This document shows positions 53,241 through 62,310 of a stretch of 64,000 bases of DNA, piece by piece. Source of the DNA: AP-15 sp963787425 (GTDB lineage Bacteria; Pseudomonadota; Alphaproteobacteria; ATCC43930; CGMCC-115725); contig CAWBCV010000017.1 in assembly GCA_963787425.1 (NCBI GenBank), forward strand, positions 62,001-126,000, written 5' to 3'. The number at the start of each line of letters is the position of its first letter. Position 1 is the stretch's first letter. Both the position numbers and the translations under genes were made by a program. The notes under the pieces were generated by a model. It worked only from the letters and a program-made list of their open reading frames with translations, made no database searches and was not told the DNA's origin.

Positions 53241-54032
53241 CTATGGGCGGTCTGCGTAAAACCGGCTTGCGGCAGTGATTTCCTCGGGTGTCATCCCACG
53301 CGCGACGTTGCGCATCTGTTCGCCGATGTCGTTGCGTCGTGCGCCGGATACGAAGGCCAAAAGTTGCGTGCGCAGATAGACCGCAGGCTGTCCTTCGAGC
53401 CACGCCGCGCCGGCCTTGTTGCCGATCTCGCCGTGACAGGCGCCGCAGGGAGCAATCCCGCGCATCGGCGCGCCGCTCGCGACGATGCGGGGCGGCACCT
53501 CGATGCCGGGCCGAAGGTCGGACGGCCGCGGCAAATAGGCGTAATACGCAGCAAGATCGCGCATATCCGCGTCGCTCAGATCAGCCACGAGCGGGGCCAT
53601 GACCGCGCTGGCGCGTGCGCCTGTTTTGAAATCGACGAGCTCCTTGTAGATTGTCACCGGGTATTCCCCGGCAAGATTGGGAGTATCGGCTTGGCTCAGG
53701 CCGCGGGCGCCGTGGCACATCGTGCAGCGCAAAGCCAGTGTTGCGCCGCGTCCGATCAATTCCGCGCTCGCATCCCGCAGCATCTGCGGGACGACTTCCA
53801 CGCGTGTCGTCGGGTAATCGGCGCGAACGATTTGCGCGGCGCCAGGTGCGTTCTGAACGAGCCCGGCGGCACTACAGATCGCATCCCAGACCCCGCGGAA
53901 CCGCTCGCCTTGTAGTTGAAGGGGCAACCAGGCGAAGCCGATAATAGCTGCGACAATCGCGATCGCCGCGGTGATCCCTACACTCACGGTGAACCACGGA
54001 TTGCGCAGGGACGCAATCCTGTCTCGGCTCAC
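53241..54032 (-). CDS. Membrane-anchored diheme cytochrome c
   Basis: This is a 263-residue protein with an N-terminal TM anchor (VSVGITAAIAIVAAIIGFAW) and two c-type heme sites, CTMCHGARG and CGACHGEIG, each with a later Met-containing loop, as in cytochrome c4/c552 proteins. It should pass electrons to the heme-copper oxidase encoded upstream. The open frame extends to 54572, but its first 180 codons are antisense-free shadow of the oxidase gene; the GTG at 54032 overlaps the subunit I stop as GTGA. It ends the oxidase operon, 16 bases from the convergent channel gene. Confidence 0.88.
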   Translation of the reverse strand: MSRDRIASLRNPWFTVSVGITAAIAIVAAIIGFAWLPLQLQGERFRGVWDAICSAAGLVQNAPGAAQIVRADYPTTRVEVVPQMLRDASAELIGRGATLALRCTMCHGARGLSQADTPNLAGEYPVTIYKELVDFKTGARASAVMAPLVADLSDADMRDLAAYYAYLPRPSDLRPGIEVPPRIVASGAPMRGIAPCGACHGEIGNKAGAAWLEGQPAVYLRTQLLAFVSGARRNDIGEQMRNVARGMTPEEITAASRFYADRP

Positions 54033-55654
54033 TGCCGAGCTCCGACGTTTATCGCCGGAACCGTCGTGCCGGGGGTCACGAGGAGATGCGCGATCGGAAA
54101 GCCGTAATTGACGATCGTCAGGCCGACCATCAGCCCCAGCCAGAGCCCAAACCCGTTCAGCGCGGCCGGCAACGAGCGCGGCGGGTGCACGGCGACGCTG
54201 AAGCGATATGCCCCCGGCTCGGTCCGCGGCGCCGTCTGTCCGCGCGCCAGCACGACGAGGAACAGCGCGCCCGACAGCAGCAAGATAGCGCCGCCAATAA
54301 CGGACATCGTTACCGATGCGGCCTGCTCGGCGATCGCCGGGTCGCTGTAATCGTAGAATGCCATCCGGCGCGGCATGCCGAGAATGCCGACCCAATGCCA
54401 CGGGAAGGTCAATACGATCATACCGACGAACCACGTCCACAGCTGAGCGCGCATGAGACCGAAGCTGTCCAGTGTGCGTCCGGTCAGATGCGGCCAGATG
54501 TCGTAGGCGATCACAAAATACATGATCACGATCGCGCCGGCGAAGATCAGGTGGAAATGGCCGGTGATCCATTGGGTATTATGGACAGTGGCGTTGAGCT
54601 GATAGCTCATGTTGATCAGCCCGCCGGCGCCTCCGAAACCGAGCATTACGAACGAGAGGGCGGCCCCGAGCATGACGGGGTTGCGCCACGGCAGCGCCGT
54701 CAGCCATCCCAGCACGCCTTTGCCGCCCCGCAAGCGCCCGGCGATCTCGACGGAGGCGCAGATCGTGAACACCGTCAGTAGGGTCGGCAACGCGACGAGC
54801 GCGGTAAACACGGAATGCAGGTATTTGAAGCCGGCGCCAACCTGCGGATCCTCGAACGCGTGATGGATACCGATCGGCATCGCGACGACGAGGAACAGAA
54901 TGAAGGCGATCCGCCCCATGCGGTCGCTGAACAGCCGGCCGCCGATCGCCCGCGGCACGATCGTGTAATAGGCGATGTAAGCCGGCATCAGCCAGAAATA
55001 GACGATCGCATGCAAAGTCCACGAGAAGAAGACGCGCGCCAGCCCGGCGTCGATCGTGCTGCGCAAGCCGAGCGCCACGGGGATGATCTGGAACAAGAGC
55101 TCGAGTGCTGCTCCGACCGCGGTCCAGCCCCAGAGATACGAGCCCGCGACCGTCGCGAACATCGGGAACGGCACCGGGGCGGCGGGATTGTCCCGCTTCC
55201 AGCGGTACATGTTTACCGACATCAGCGCGACCCATACCCACGAGCCGACGACCACGAGGACTACGCCGATGTAGTAGAACGGGTTGCCGATCAGCGGCGG
55301 GTAGAATGTATAGAGCACTGAGGCGCGCCCCAGCGCGACCGGGACAATCGCGGTGACGGTGCCGATGGCGACAAGTGCCAATCCAAGCCAGGCCCAATGC
55401 AAGCCGACCAGCGGACGCTTGAGCGCCTCTTCGGTCACGAAATAGCCGAACCCCATCGCGAGGAGCGTCGGGAAGACATAGGCCATCGTGGTGCCGTGCG
55501 CCGTGACCGAGCGGTAGTACAACTCGGGATCGCTGATCCAGGCATGCAGCGGGCTGCGGATGAACATCTGCCACTCGCCAAGCAGCAGCGCCAGGCCGAA
55601 GGCGGCAAAGGCGAACCAGAGATGGGCGAGAACCAGCCGCTTGCTATTCCACAC
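54029..55654 (-). CDS. Heme-copper oxidase subunit I, B (ba3-like) type
   Basis: This is a 541-residue polytopic protein with about thirteen helices, the catalytic core reducing oxygen to water and pumping protons. The low-spin heme and binuclear-centre ligands are visible: SVTAHGTTM in helix II, LHAIVYFWLMPAY with the His-Tyr crosslink pair, GIHHAFEDP (CuB His pair) and HNTQWITGHFHLIFAG in helix X. It resembles Thermus ba3 subunit I in GGRLFSDRMGRIAF and IAGRLRGGKGVLGWLTALPW. The usual HPxVY motif reads HAIVY (Pro to Ala). The GTG start overlaps the subunit II stop by 11 bases. Confidence 0.92.
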   Translation of the reverse strand: MWNSKRLVLAHLWFAFAAFGLALLLGEWQMFIRSPLHAWISDPELYYRSVTAHGTTMAYVFPTLLAMGFGYFVTEEALKRPLVGLHWAWLGLALVAIGTVTAIVPVALGRASVLYTFYPPLIGNPFYYIGVVLVVVGSWVWVALMSVNMYRWKRDNPAAPVPFPMFATVAGSYLWGWTAVGAALELLFQIIPVALGLRSTIDAGLARVFFSWTLHAIVYFWLMPAYIAYYTIVPRAIGGRLFSDRMGRIAFILFLVVAMPIGIHHAFEDPQVGAGFKYLHSVFTALVALPTLLTVFTICASVEIAGRLRGGKGVLGWLTALPWRNPVMLGAALSFVMLGFGGAGGLINMSYQLNATVHNTQWITGHFHLIFAGAIVIMYFVIAYDIWPHLTGRTLDSFGLMRAQLWTWFVGMIVLTFPWHWVGILGMPRRMAFYDYSDPAIAEQAASVTMSVIGGAILLLSGALFLVVLARGQTAPRTEPGAYRFSVAVHPPRSLPAALNGFGLWLGLMVGLTIVNYGFPIAHLLVTPGTTVPAINVGARQ

Positions 55655-56222
55655 AGCTCAGCCTCCGCCGATCCGTCGCCATGCGGGCGAACGCGGCCTT
55701 GTCGAGGACCTTGATTTTACCCCACATACCCTCATGGCCCACGCTGCAGAATTCGTGGCAAGGCATCAGGTGTTCGCCGGGGGTCTCGAAACGCGCCTCG
55801 AGGCTGGAGACGTAGCCGGGCACCAGCATCAGATTGAGATTGGTTCCGGTGATCAGGAAGCCGTGCACCACGTCAGCACTGGTGGCGCGGAACGTGACCG
55901 GCGTAGCGGTCGGCACGACGACGCAGGACGGCGTAAAGGAGTATTGCTGCCCGATCGCGCGCACGGTGACGGACCCGTCGGGCTCGAGCGCGCTGCCGAG
56001 ATTGCTTTCGATGAATTCCCCGTCGAGATGTAGGGTCCTCGGATCGACGGTCTCGACCCTACTCTGCGGCACGGCTGCCAGATGCAACGCGGCGAATGTT
56101 GCGATTACGACGAGCACCACCAGGACAGCGATCGAGACCGCGGCCCAGCGGTGCTCGACGCGCTCGGCGCGTTCGGCGCCCTCGTCACGAGGCGGAGCGG
56201 GCGAGAACAGAGGCTCCGTCAC
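55644..56222 (-). CDS. Heme-copper oxidase subunit II (CuA domain)
   Basis: This is a 192-residue protein with one N-terminal TM helix (VSIAVLVVLVVIATFAALHL) and a periplasmic cupredoxin domain. The binuclear CuA ligands are present: HGF near residue 130 and the CHEFCSVGHEGMWG block with two Cys, His and Met. It accepts electrons from cytochrome c. The frame extends to 56270, but the GTG at 56222 overlaps the stop of the small upstream gene as GTGA, the likely coupled start. Confidence 0.92.
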   Translation of the reverse strand: MTEPLFSPAPPRDEGAERAERVEHRWAAVSIAVLVVLVVIATFAALHLAAVPQSRVETVDPRTLHLDGEFIESNLGSALEPDGSVTVRAIGQQYSFTPSCVVVPTATPVTFRATSADVVHGFLITGTNLNLMLVPGYVSSLEARFETPGEHLMPCHEFCSVGHEGMWGKIKVLDKAAFARMATDRRRLSCVE

Positions 56223-56407
56223 GGACCGATCGCACGCGGCATGAAGACGAGCAGATAGAACGCGAACCAAATGGCCACGACGACAGCGGTCGCGAGGCCG
56301 GCGAGCACGACTGCGCCCTTTGCACCGGATCTCAAGATCGCGTTCACCGCCGCTTCTTGCTCGGCGGCGCCGACAGGATCGTCAGTCGCTGGCTCGGCGT
56401 TGATCAT
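56219..56407 (-). CDS. Small oxidase subunit IIa-like protein
   Basis: This is a 62-residue single-helix membrane protein (GAVVLAGLATAVVVAIWFAF followed by YLLVFMPR). Size, position directly before subunit II and the [YF]-x4-F-x-PR end match the CoxIIa/CbaD-type subunit of ba3 oxidases. It probably replaces the second TM helix absent from subunit II. Coupled to subunit II by a four-base overlap. Confidence 0.8.
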   Translation of the reverse strand: MINAEPATDDPVGAAEQEAAVNAILRSGAKGAVVLAGLATAVVVAIWFAFYLLVFMPRAIGP

Positions 56408-56414
56408 GTCCGCA

Positions 56415-57664
56415 TCAATCCAAAGGCGCCGCGCGCAGCTCGTTGGCCTCGCGCGCGGAGACCGCCGAGCCGCGATTGCCCCAAGCTCCGCGGATGTAGG
56501 TCACGACAGCGGCGACCTCGTCGTCGGAGAGCGTCTGCGCGAAGGGCGGCATGCCGTAGGGCATCGGGTTGCCTTTCGTGCCGGGCGGGAAGCCGCCGTT
56601 GAGGACCATGCGGACCGGGTTCACGGAGGATTCCGATTTGAATCGACGGATTGCCGGCGAGCGGCGGATAGTCGGGCGGCATACCGCGACCGTCTTTTGC
56701 ATGGCAGCTAGCGCAATGCGTCTCGTAGACGGTCTCGCCGAAACTCAGCAACAAGCTGCTCTCGGGGGCCGGAATCGCCGAGCTCTCGGGCGCGAGCGGA
56801 CTGCCCTGGCCGAGAACTCTTGAGATAGATCGCCGTAGCGCGAATGTCGGCGTCAGTGAAATATTGCAGGCTGTTGAACGTGACCTCTGCCATCGGGCCG
56901 TAGACGGCGCCGCGATGCGACACCCCGTTGCGGAGCAGATCGACAATCTCCTCGATGGTCCACTCGCCGAGGCCGGCCTCCTTGTTCGAGGTGAGGGAAG
57001 GCGCGTACCAGTTCTGCATCGGGATCAGCCCACCTTCGAACGCCTTTGATTCTGAACTGCCGCCGAGCGCATTGATCGGCGAGTGGCACATCGCGCAATG
57101 GCCCAACCCTTCGACGAGATAGGCCCCGCGGTTCCATTCGGCCGACTTGCTTGGGTCCGGCTGGTATTCACCTTCGTTGAAGAACAGCGTGCGCCAGCCG
57201 AGGATCAGCTGGCGGTTGTTGTAGGGGAAACGTAGATCGTTTGGCCGGTTCGGTTGGCGCACCGGCGGGACCGAGCGCAAATAGGCGAAGATCGCGTCGG
57301 AATCCGCGCGTGTCACCTTCGTGTAGGAGCCGAAGGGCATGACGGGATAAATCAGCCCACCATCGGGAAAGCGGCCGGTGTGCATGGTCCCGTAGAACTG
57401 GTCCGCGGTCCACGCGCCGATGCCGGTTTCACGATCGGGGGTAATGTTGGATGAATAGATCGTACCGAACGGCGTCGCCATTGGCCGGCCGCCGGCGAAC
57501 AAAGCGCCGCCTGGATTCGTGTGGCAGGCGATACAATCGCCGGCGCGGGCCAAGTATTCGCCTGTGGTAATGAGGGGATCGTCGGCGGCCTGCGCCATGG
57601 CGGCGACGCCCAAAAGCGAGAATGCCATGAGGGCGGGTAATGACAAGAGCCGAACGATCTGCAC
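56415..57664 (-). pseudogene. Triheme cytochrome c, frameshifted near its third heme domain
   Basis: The first frame encodes a signal peptide (LLSLPALMAFSLLGVAAMAQ) and two c-type heme domains, CIACHTNPGG and CAMCHSPIN, in the layout of the alcohol/aldehyde dehydrogenase triheme subunits. Near 56815 the frame changes, and the third site CASCHAKDGRG is read in a second frame; near 56640 it changes again, and the end (GMPPFAQTLSDDEVAAVVTY) is in a third. Joining the three gives a protein of normal length (about 415 residues). The GTG at 57664 follows GGGAGG. Either the gene is damaged or two sequencing indels are present. Confidence 0.75.
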
Positions 57665-57676
57665 TTCGCCTCCCAC

Positions 57677-58411
57677 CTAGTTTGGTTCGCTGCCGCAGGC
57701 GAGCGGCATCGGCAGGGTGCCTTTGGGCACGGGAGACGGGTCAGCCGGTATCGGCAGCGAGGCGAGCCACGCAGCGACGGCAGTGACGTCGGCTTCGGTC
57801 AGGCTGGCTACGACAAGCTGCATGCAGTCCGGCGCAGCCGCCGTCCGTGTGCCGTAACGAAAGGCGCCGAGCTGCGCGCTGATATAGCTCGCGTGCAGTC
57901 CGACGAGACCGGGAATGGCGGGTTCCATCCCTGTCAGTTTGGGGCCGTGACATCCAGAGCATGCCGGAACGCCATGGGCGGCATCGCCCTCGGTCACGAG
58001 CGAACGTCCACGCGCTAGCAGAGCCGGGCTCACATCAGCAACCGCTTGTGGCAACGGTGGCGGGCGCAAAGTTGCGAAATAGTCTGCTATTTTTTGGAGA
58101 TACGGATCTGGCAGATATTCGAGGAGGTAGTTCATTGGGGCGTAGCGGCGCCGCCCGTCTCGAAAAGCGACCAGCTGGTTCATCAGATAGCCCGCCGGCT
58201 TGCCGGCGAGGCGCGGAAAATAATCGTTGCTCGTCCCCTCGCCGTGCCGGCCGTGGCAGGGCGCGCAGGCGAGCAGGCGCGCCTCCATCGTATCGGGTGC
58301 GCGTTGCGTCGGCTCCGCAGACACGAGGGCGGCGGGACAGAGCATCAGCGACACAAATAGGATCGCACGGCACAACCCCGGCGCGGGACAACGGAGCGTG
58401 TGGCCCATCAC
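57677..58411 (-). CDS. Periplasmic diheme cytochrome c (c4-like)
   Basis: This is a 244-residue protein with a signal peptide (LFVSLMLCPAALVSAE) and two heme sites, CAPCHGRHGEGTSNDYFPRL and CSGCHGPKLTG, in two homologous halves, as in cytochrome c4. Met ligands are likely in the YAPMNYL and DCMQLVV segments. It is first in the leftward oxidase operon and probably carries electrons to subunit II. It ends 13 bases before the triheme gene. Confidence 0.87.
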   Translation of the reverse strand: MMGHTLRCPAPGLCRAILFVSLMLCPAALVSAEPTQRAPDTMEARLLACAPCHGRHGEGTSNDYFPRLAGKPAGYLMNQLVAFRDGRRRYAPMNYLLEYLPDPYLQKIADYFATLRPPPLPQAVADVSPALLARGRSLVTEGDAAHGVPACSGCHGPKLTGMEPAIPGLVGLHASYISAQLGAFRYGTRTAAAPDCMQLVVASLTEADVTAVAAWLASLPIPADPSPVPKGTLPMPLACGSEPN

Positions 58412-58533
58412 GACGCTAAGGAGCCGAAAGGACCGATCGGGGGCGGAGATTGATCAAAATATGGGTGCATCGCCGAAACCCCCCGTCGTGATGCGTGACG
58501 ACCGGCCAATCTAATTATCAACCATCCGTGCGT

Positions 58534-58950
58534 GCAGGGCAATCTCGGCCGGCTCAACGTAGACAACTCGCTTTATTTCTCGGTCAACAAGCCGCAGGGC
58601 GCCGCGTTGCTGAAGTTCGAATGGCCGCTCTACGAAGGCGGAGTGCTGCAGAACAAGCTGAGTCTCGCCCAGTCGAAGCGCGAAGAGGCAGCGGCCGCGC
58701 TGCAGGAGCTCACCGACCAGGCTTTGCGCGAGGTGGCGCTCGCCTACGACCAGGTCGGTACGGGGCTGCTGCATTCGATGCCGCCATCGCCCTGCAGACT
58801 TCCACAACGCCAGCGATTCCTATGCCCAAGGCGTCGGTACGTTCACCGACGCGACGTCCGCGCAGACGGGGCTCGCGACGGCGCGCGCCGCGGTGGCCCG
58901 AGCACACACGCAGTCGCTGATCAACGCAGCGGCGCTTGTCTTCGCGACCG
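58534..58950 (+). pseudogene. Truncated duplicate of the outer-membrane-factor gene
   Basis: This stretch corresponds to about 51790-52230 of the outer-membrane-factor gene. GNLGRLNVDNSLYFSVNKPQ, FEWPLYEGGVLQNKLSLAQS and EVALAYDQVGTGLL align with it, and the DNA for the region of TSAQTGLATARAAVARAHTQ is nearly unchanged. No start codon or N-terminal two thirds are present. A deletion near 58775 shifts the frame. It is in the same orientation as the full gene, on the other side of the oxidase operon. Confidence 0.88.
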
Positions 58951-58956
58951 GCCGGT

Positions 58957-59073
58957 CGCGAGAACGAGGTTCGCACACTCGAGGAACGGATCAACGGCTG
59001 CATGGAGCGCAGCATGAACGGACGCTCCTTGCCCGAGGGCGGGCCGGAGATGAAGGCGATGCTCGCTTGCTAG
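58957..59073 (+). pseudogene. C-terminal scrap of a cytochrome c / SoxA-like gene
   Basis: The frame reads RENEVRTLEERINGCMERSM, then NGRSLPEGGPEMKAMLAC and a stop. The ERINGCM-RSMNG-x-LP and EMKAM blocks are typical of SoxA/diheme-type c cytochromes, where a heme Met region follows. The rest of the gene is absent. It is joined directly to the truncated outer-membrane-factor copy. Confidence 0.6.
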
Positions 59074-59146
59074 ACCAGCACAGGTGGGTCGATTTCGGGG
59101 CCGCAGCGAAAATTTTTCCTGCTGATCCGCTGATCGCAGGGAAGGG

Positions 59147-60313
59147 TCAGAACATGCCCAGTCCCAAGATGCCATCAACCGGGTCAAGGCCGACCAGCAC
59201 GCGTTTGCCGATCAGGTCGCGCAGGGTTTCGGTGGTGCCGCCGCCCAACGTGCCGTAGCGGGCGCCGCGGTAGAAGCGCGAGACCGGGAATTCGTCGGTG
59301 AAGCCGTAGCCGCCATGCACCTGGATCGCTTCGCTGGTGACGCGCAATGCCATCTCGTTGCAATAGGTCTTGGCGACCGCCGCCAGCAGCGGGTCGGGGA
59401 ACGGGTCGGCGCTGGCGCAGGCGCGGTAGAGCATGCTGCGGCCGACCTCGATGTCCTTGTACATCTCGGCGATCTTCCAGCGCATGCCCTGGAACTCGCC
59501 GATCGCGCGACCGAACGCCCGGCGCTCCTTGACATAGCGCACCGCCTCTTCGAGCGCCCCCTCGGCGAGGCCCAGCGAGATGCTCGGGTTGAGGCAGCGC
59601 TGCGTGTTGAAGGCCGACAGCAATTTCTTAAAGCCGTCCTCGCGCAACACCAAATTCTCCGGTGGCAAGATGCAATCCTCGAAGCGGATCTCATGCAGGT
59701 TTTCGCCGCCCATCGTGTGATAGGTGCCGGTGACCGAAAAGCCGGGGGTGGCCTTCTCGACCAGGACGCAGCCGATCCCCTCGCGGCCGGGCCGCCGGTC
59801 GACTCGGGTGAAGACAACGAACATCTGCGCTTCGTCGGCGCGGCTGATCAGGGTCTTGACGCCGTTGAGCCGGAGCGCGTTGCCGCCGGTGTCGACATTG
59901 GTCTTGTAACTGGCGACGTCGGTGCCGGCGTCGGGCTCGGTCATGCAGATCGCCAGGATCGCATCGCCGCTGCACACCGCCGGCAGGATACGCGCCTTGA
60001 TCTCCTCCGGCGCGTAGGTCGCGATGATCCGGGTCTGCACGCCGACCTCGCCGAGCACCGCCATCGCCGTCACATAGCAGGTCTTGGCGATCTCCTCGAG
60101 AACGAGGGCGGTGTCGAAGACCGACAGCCCCAGCCCGCCATATTCCTGCGGCACCGCCATGCCGAGTACGCCCAATTCGGCGAGAGCGCGTATGTTTTCC
60201 CACGGAAAGGTGCCGTCCATGCAACGCAGTGCGCGCGGCCGGAATTCGCGCTGCGCGAGGTCGCGGATGGTATGCACGAAGCGGCGCTGCTCGTCAGATA
60301 GGCCCACAAACAT
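59147..60313 (-). CDS. Acyl-CoA dehydrogenase family protein
   Basis: This is a 388-residue FAD enzyme that introduces a double bond into an acyl-CoA. N-terminal helical domain, AICMTEPDAGTDVASYKTNV (FAD-binding block), FGRAIGEFQGMRWKIAEMYK and the C-terminal QVHGGYGFTDEFPVSRFYRG are the standard signatures. The region of the catalytic base reads YGTLGGGTTETLRDLIG, with a Glu in the expected place. Substrate is not evident, and no acyl-CoA ligase or hydratase gene is adjacent. Single gene, starting at the ATG at 60313. Confidence 0.92.
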   Translation of the reverse strand: MFVGLSDEQRRFVHTIRDLAQREFRPRALRCMDGTFPWENIRALAELGVLGMAVPQEYGGLGLSVFDTALVLEEIAKTCYVTAMAVLGEVGVQTRIIATYAPEEIKARILPAVCSGDAILAICMTEPDAGTDVASYKTNVDTGGNALRLNGVKTLISRADEAQMFVVFTRVDRRPGREGIGCVLVEKATPGFSVTGTYHTMGGENLHEIRFEDCILPPENLVLREDGFKKLLSAFNTQRCLNPSISLGLAEGALEEAVRYVKERRAFGRAIGEFQGMRWKIAEMYKDIEVGRSMLYRACASADPFPDPLLAAVAKTYCNEMALRVTSEAIQVHGGYGFTDEFPVSRFYRGARYGTLGGGTTETLRDLIGKRVLVGLDPVDGILGLGMF

Positions 60314-60619
60314 GCCATTGCTCCCGCTCAGAGATCGAGGAGACCGATATTAGCGGCGATCACGGGTCCGCGCTCAAACGCTTTTTCTTGACTGGCTGAT
60401 CATAATCCAAGCATGCAAAACATAAACTTATATATATCCTACACCGATCAGATCTCTCAAGTTCGTAAAATGTTAAGGCAATTTTAAGAGAAAGATCTTT
60501 TCCGATGCTTTTTTCATCTCGATTTTTGACGGGTTTCTGACGTTCGGGCGAGCAAGTTAAGAAGGCGTTAACCAACTAATCCGGTAGCGCCGCGACATTG
60601 GAAAGTCGGGTAGATTACA
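60314..60619. promoter_or_regulatory. AT-rich divergent promoter region
   Basis: 306 bases between the divergent acyl-CoA dehydrogenase and histidine-kinase genes. The middle (60400-60530) is notably AT-rich, with TATATATAT near 60430 and TTGACT near 60388. No exact promoter is claimed. Confidence 0.35.
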
Positions 60620-62287
60620 ATGCCTGGTCTCGCTCCCGAAATCCTGGACGCCCTCTGCTCTGCGAGTGCCGCCGCCTGGCCGGTGCTCGGCCTTGTAGCC
60701 GGGCTTCTCATCGTCCGGCTTCGATACGAGTGCAGCAGACGCGCGGCCGCCGAACGGGACCTGAGGGAGAGCGAGAGCCGGTATCGGGCGATCTTCGAGA
60801 CGGCGGTCGACGCGATCATCGTCAGCGACCAGCACGGAATTATCCAGGAATTCAGCAGAGCGGCCGAAGCCATGACCGGTTATCGGGCGGCGGAACTGAT
60901 CGGCCAGAATATGCGGGTGCTGCTGCCCCCGACCATGCGACAGGAGCCCGAGCGCTATACCGCACGCTATTTGTGGACGATCAAGGAACTCGAAGTCTGC
61001 CGCAAGGACGGGTCCGTCTTTCCGGCGCATCTGTCGATCGCCGAGTGGTGGGCCGGCGGACATCGGCATTTTACCGGCATCCTGCGTGACCTCTCCCCTC
61101 AGCACCGCGAGCAAGTCGAGCGGACCAAGCTCGAGGCGCAGCTCCATCAGGCTCAGAAGATGGAGGCCATCGGCAATCTGACCGGTGGCATGGCGCATGA
61201 CTTCAACAACATGCTCGGCGTGATCATCGGCAATATCGATCTGCTGCGGGATCTGAAAGGTGATGATCCCGATATCGACGAGTTGACACACGAGGCCCTC
61301 GACGCGGCATTTCGCGGGGCCGATCTGACGCGCCGTCTGCTCGCCTTCGCCCGGCAGCAGCCGCTCCGGCCGCAACACGTCGACGTCAACGAGCTGGTCT
61401 CCGGGATTACTCGGCTGCTGCGCCGAACCATCGGCGAGGACGTCGAAATCTCGCTCGACCTCGCTGCGGAGCTGTGGCCGGTCGTCGTCGATCCGGCCCA
61501 GCTCGAGGCGAGTCTGACCAATCTGGCCACCAATGCCCGCGACGCCATGCCCGATGGCGGACGTCTGATGATCGTGACCGGCAATCGCACGCTCGACGCT
61601 GATTATGCCGCGCAGCACGCCGAGGTCGCACCGGGCGGCTATGTGATGCTCGAAGTCAGCGACACCGGATCCGGCATGACCCCGGAGGTCATGCATCGAA
61701 TTTTCGAGCCGTTTTTCACGACCAAGAGCCGCGACAAGGGCACCGGTCTCGGCCTCAGCATGGTCTTCGGCTTCATCAAGCAATCGGGCGGTCATATCGG
61801 CGTCTACAGCGAGCCCGGAATTGGTACGACGTTTCGTCTTTTCCTGCCGCACATGGCCGCGAATGTGCCGACCATCGAGGAGAGCGTCGCAACCCCGCTG
61901 CTGCTCCACGGCAGAGGCGAGTCGATTTTGGTGGTCGAAGACAACGAGGCTTTGCGCCGCGTCGTTACGCGCCAGCTGGGCGAGCTGGGCTATCGCGTGC
62001 TCGCGGCCCAGAATGCGGCAGCAGGTCTCGAATTGCTGGATCGCCAGAGCGTCGATCTGCTGCTGACCGATATCGTGATGCCCGGCGGCATCAACGGCCG
62101 CGAATTGGCGCGCCGTGCCCGCCAGCGCTGGCCGGATATCAAGATCGTCTTCACCTCGGGGTTCTCGGAAGCGCGGCTGAACGGCGATGCCGGACCGCTG
62201 GCCGCCTGCACGCCGCTGCTCAGCAAGCCCTATCGCAAGGAAGATCTGGCGAGCGCGGCGCGCGAAGCGCTTGACCGGGTCGCGTGA
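60620..62287 (+). CDS. Hybrid sensor histidine kinase with PAS and receiver domains (FixL-like PAS)
   Basis: This is a 555-residue sensor. One N-terminal hydrophobic helix (AAWPVLGLVAGLLIVRL) is followed by a PAS domain at residues 47-160 closely like FixL, a HisKA domain with His193 (GGMAHDFNNMLG), an HATPase (NLATNARDAM, VSDTGSGM, GTGLGLS) and a C-terminal receiver with Asp484 (LLTDIVMPGG) and acidic pair Glu440-Asp441. FixL binds heme through a PAS His; here the aligned position is Pro110 (RQEPERY), so heme sensing is unlikely. No separate response regulator is adjacent. Start at the ATG at 60620. Confidence 0.9.
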   Translation: MPGLAPEILDALCSASAAAWPVLGLVAGLLIVRLRYECSRRAAAERDLRESESRYRAIFETAVDAIIVSDQHGIIQEFSRAAEAMTGYRAAELIGQNMRVLLPPTMRQEPERYTARYLWTIKELEVCRKDGSVFPAHLSIAEWWAGGHRHFTGILRDLSPQHREQVERTKLEAQLHQAQKMEAIGNLTGGMAHDFNNMLGVIIGNIDLLRDLKGDDPDIDELTHEALDAAFRGADLTRRLLAFARQQPLRPQHVDVNELVSGITRLLRRTIGEDVEISLDLAAELWPVVVDPAQLEASLTNLATNARDAMPDGGRLMIVTGNRTLDADYAAQHAEVAPGGYVMLEVSDTGSGMTPEVMHRIFEPFFTTKSRDKGTGLGLSMVFGFIKQSGGHIGVYSEPGIGTTFRLFLPHMAANVPTIEESVATPLLLHGRGESILVVEDNEALRRVVTRQLGELGYRVLAAQNAAAGLELLDRQSVDLLLTDIVMPGGINGRELARRARQRWPDIKIVFTSGFSEARLNGDAGPLAACTPLLSKPYRKEDLASAAREALDRVA

Positions 62288-62310
62288 CTACCGCAACAAT
62301 TTCGGCATGA

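Noticed and set aside
54033..54572. N-terminal extension of the diheme cytochrome c
   Set aside because: It is an alternative frame of oxidase subunit I, Arg-rich and without motifs; the GTG at 54032 with overlap is the proper start.
58450..58460. FNR/FixK box (TTGATCAA) upstream of the oxidase operon
   Set aside because: The half-sites lack the four-base spacer of a true TTGAT-N4-ATCAA site.
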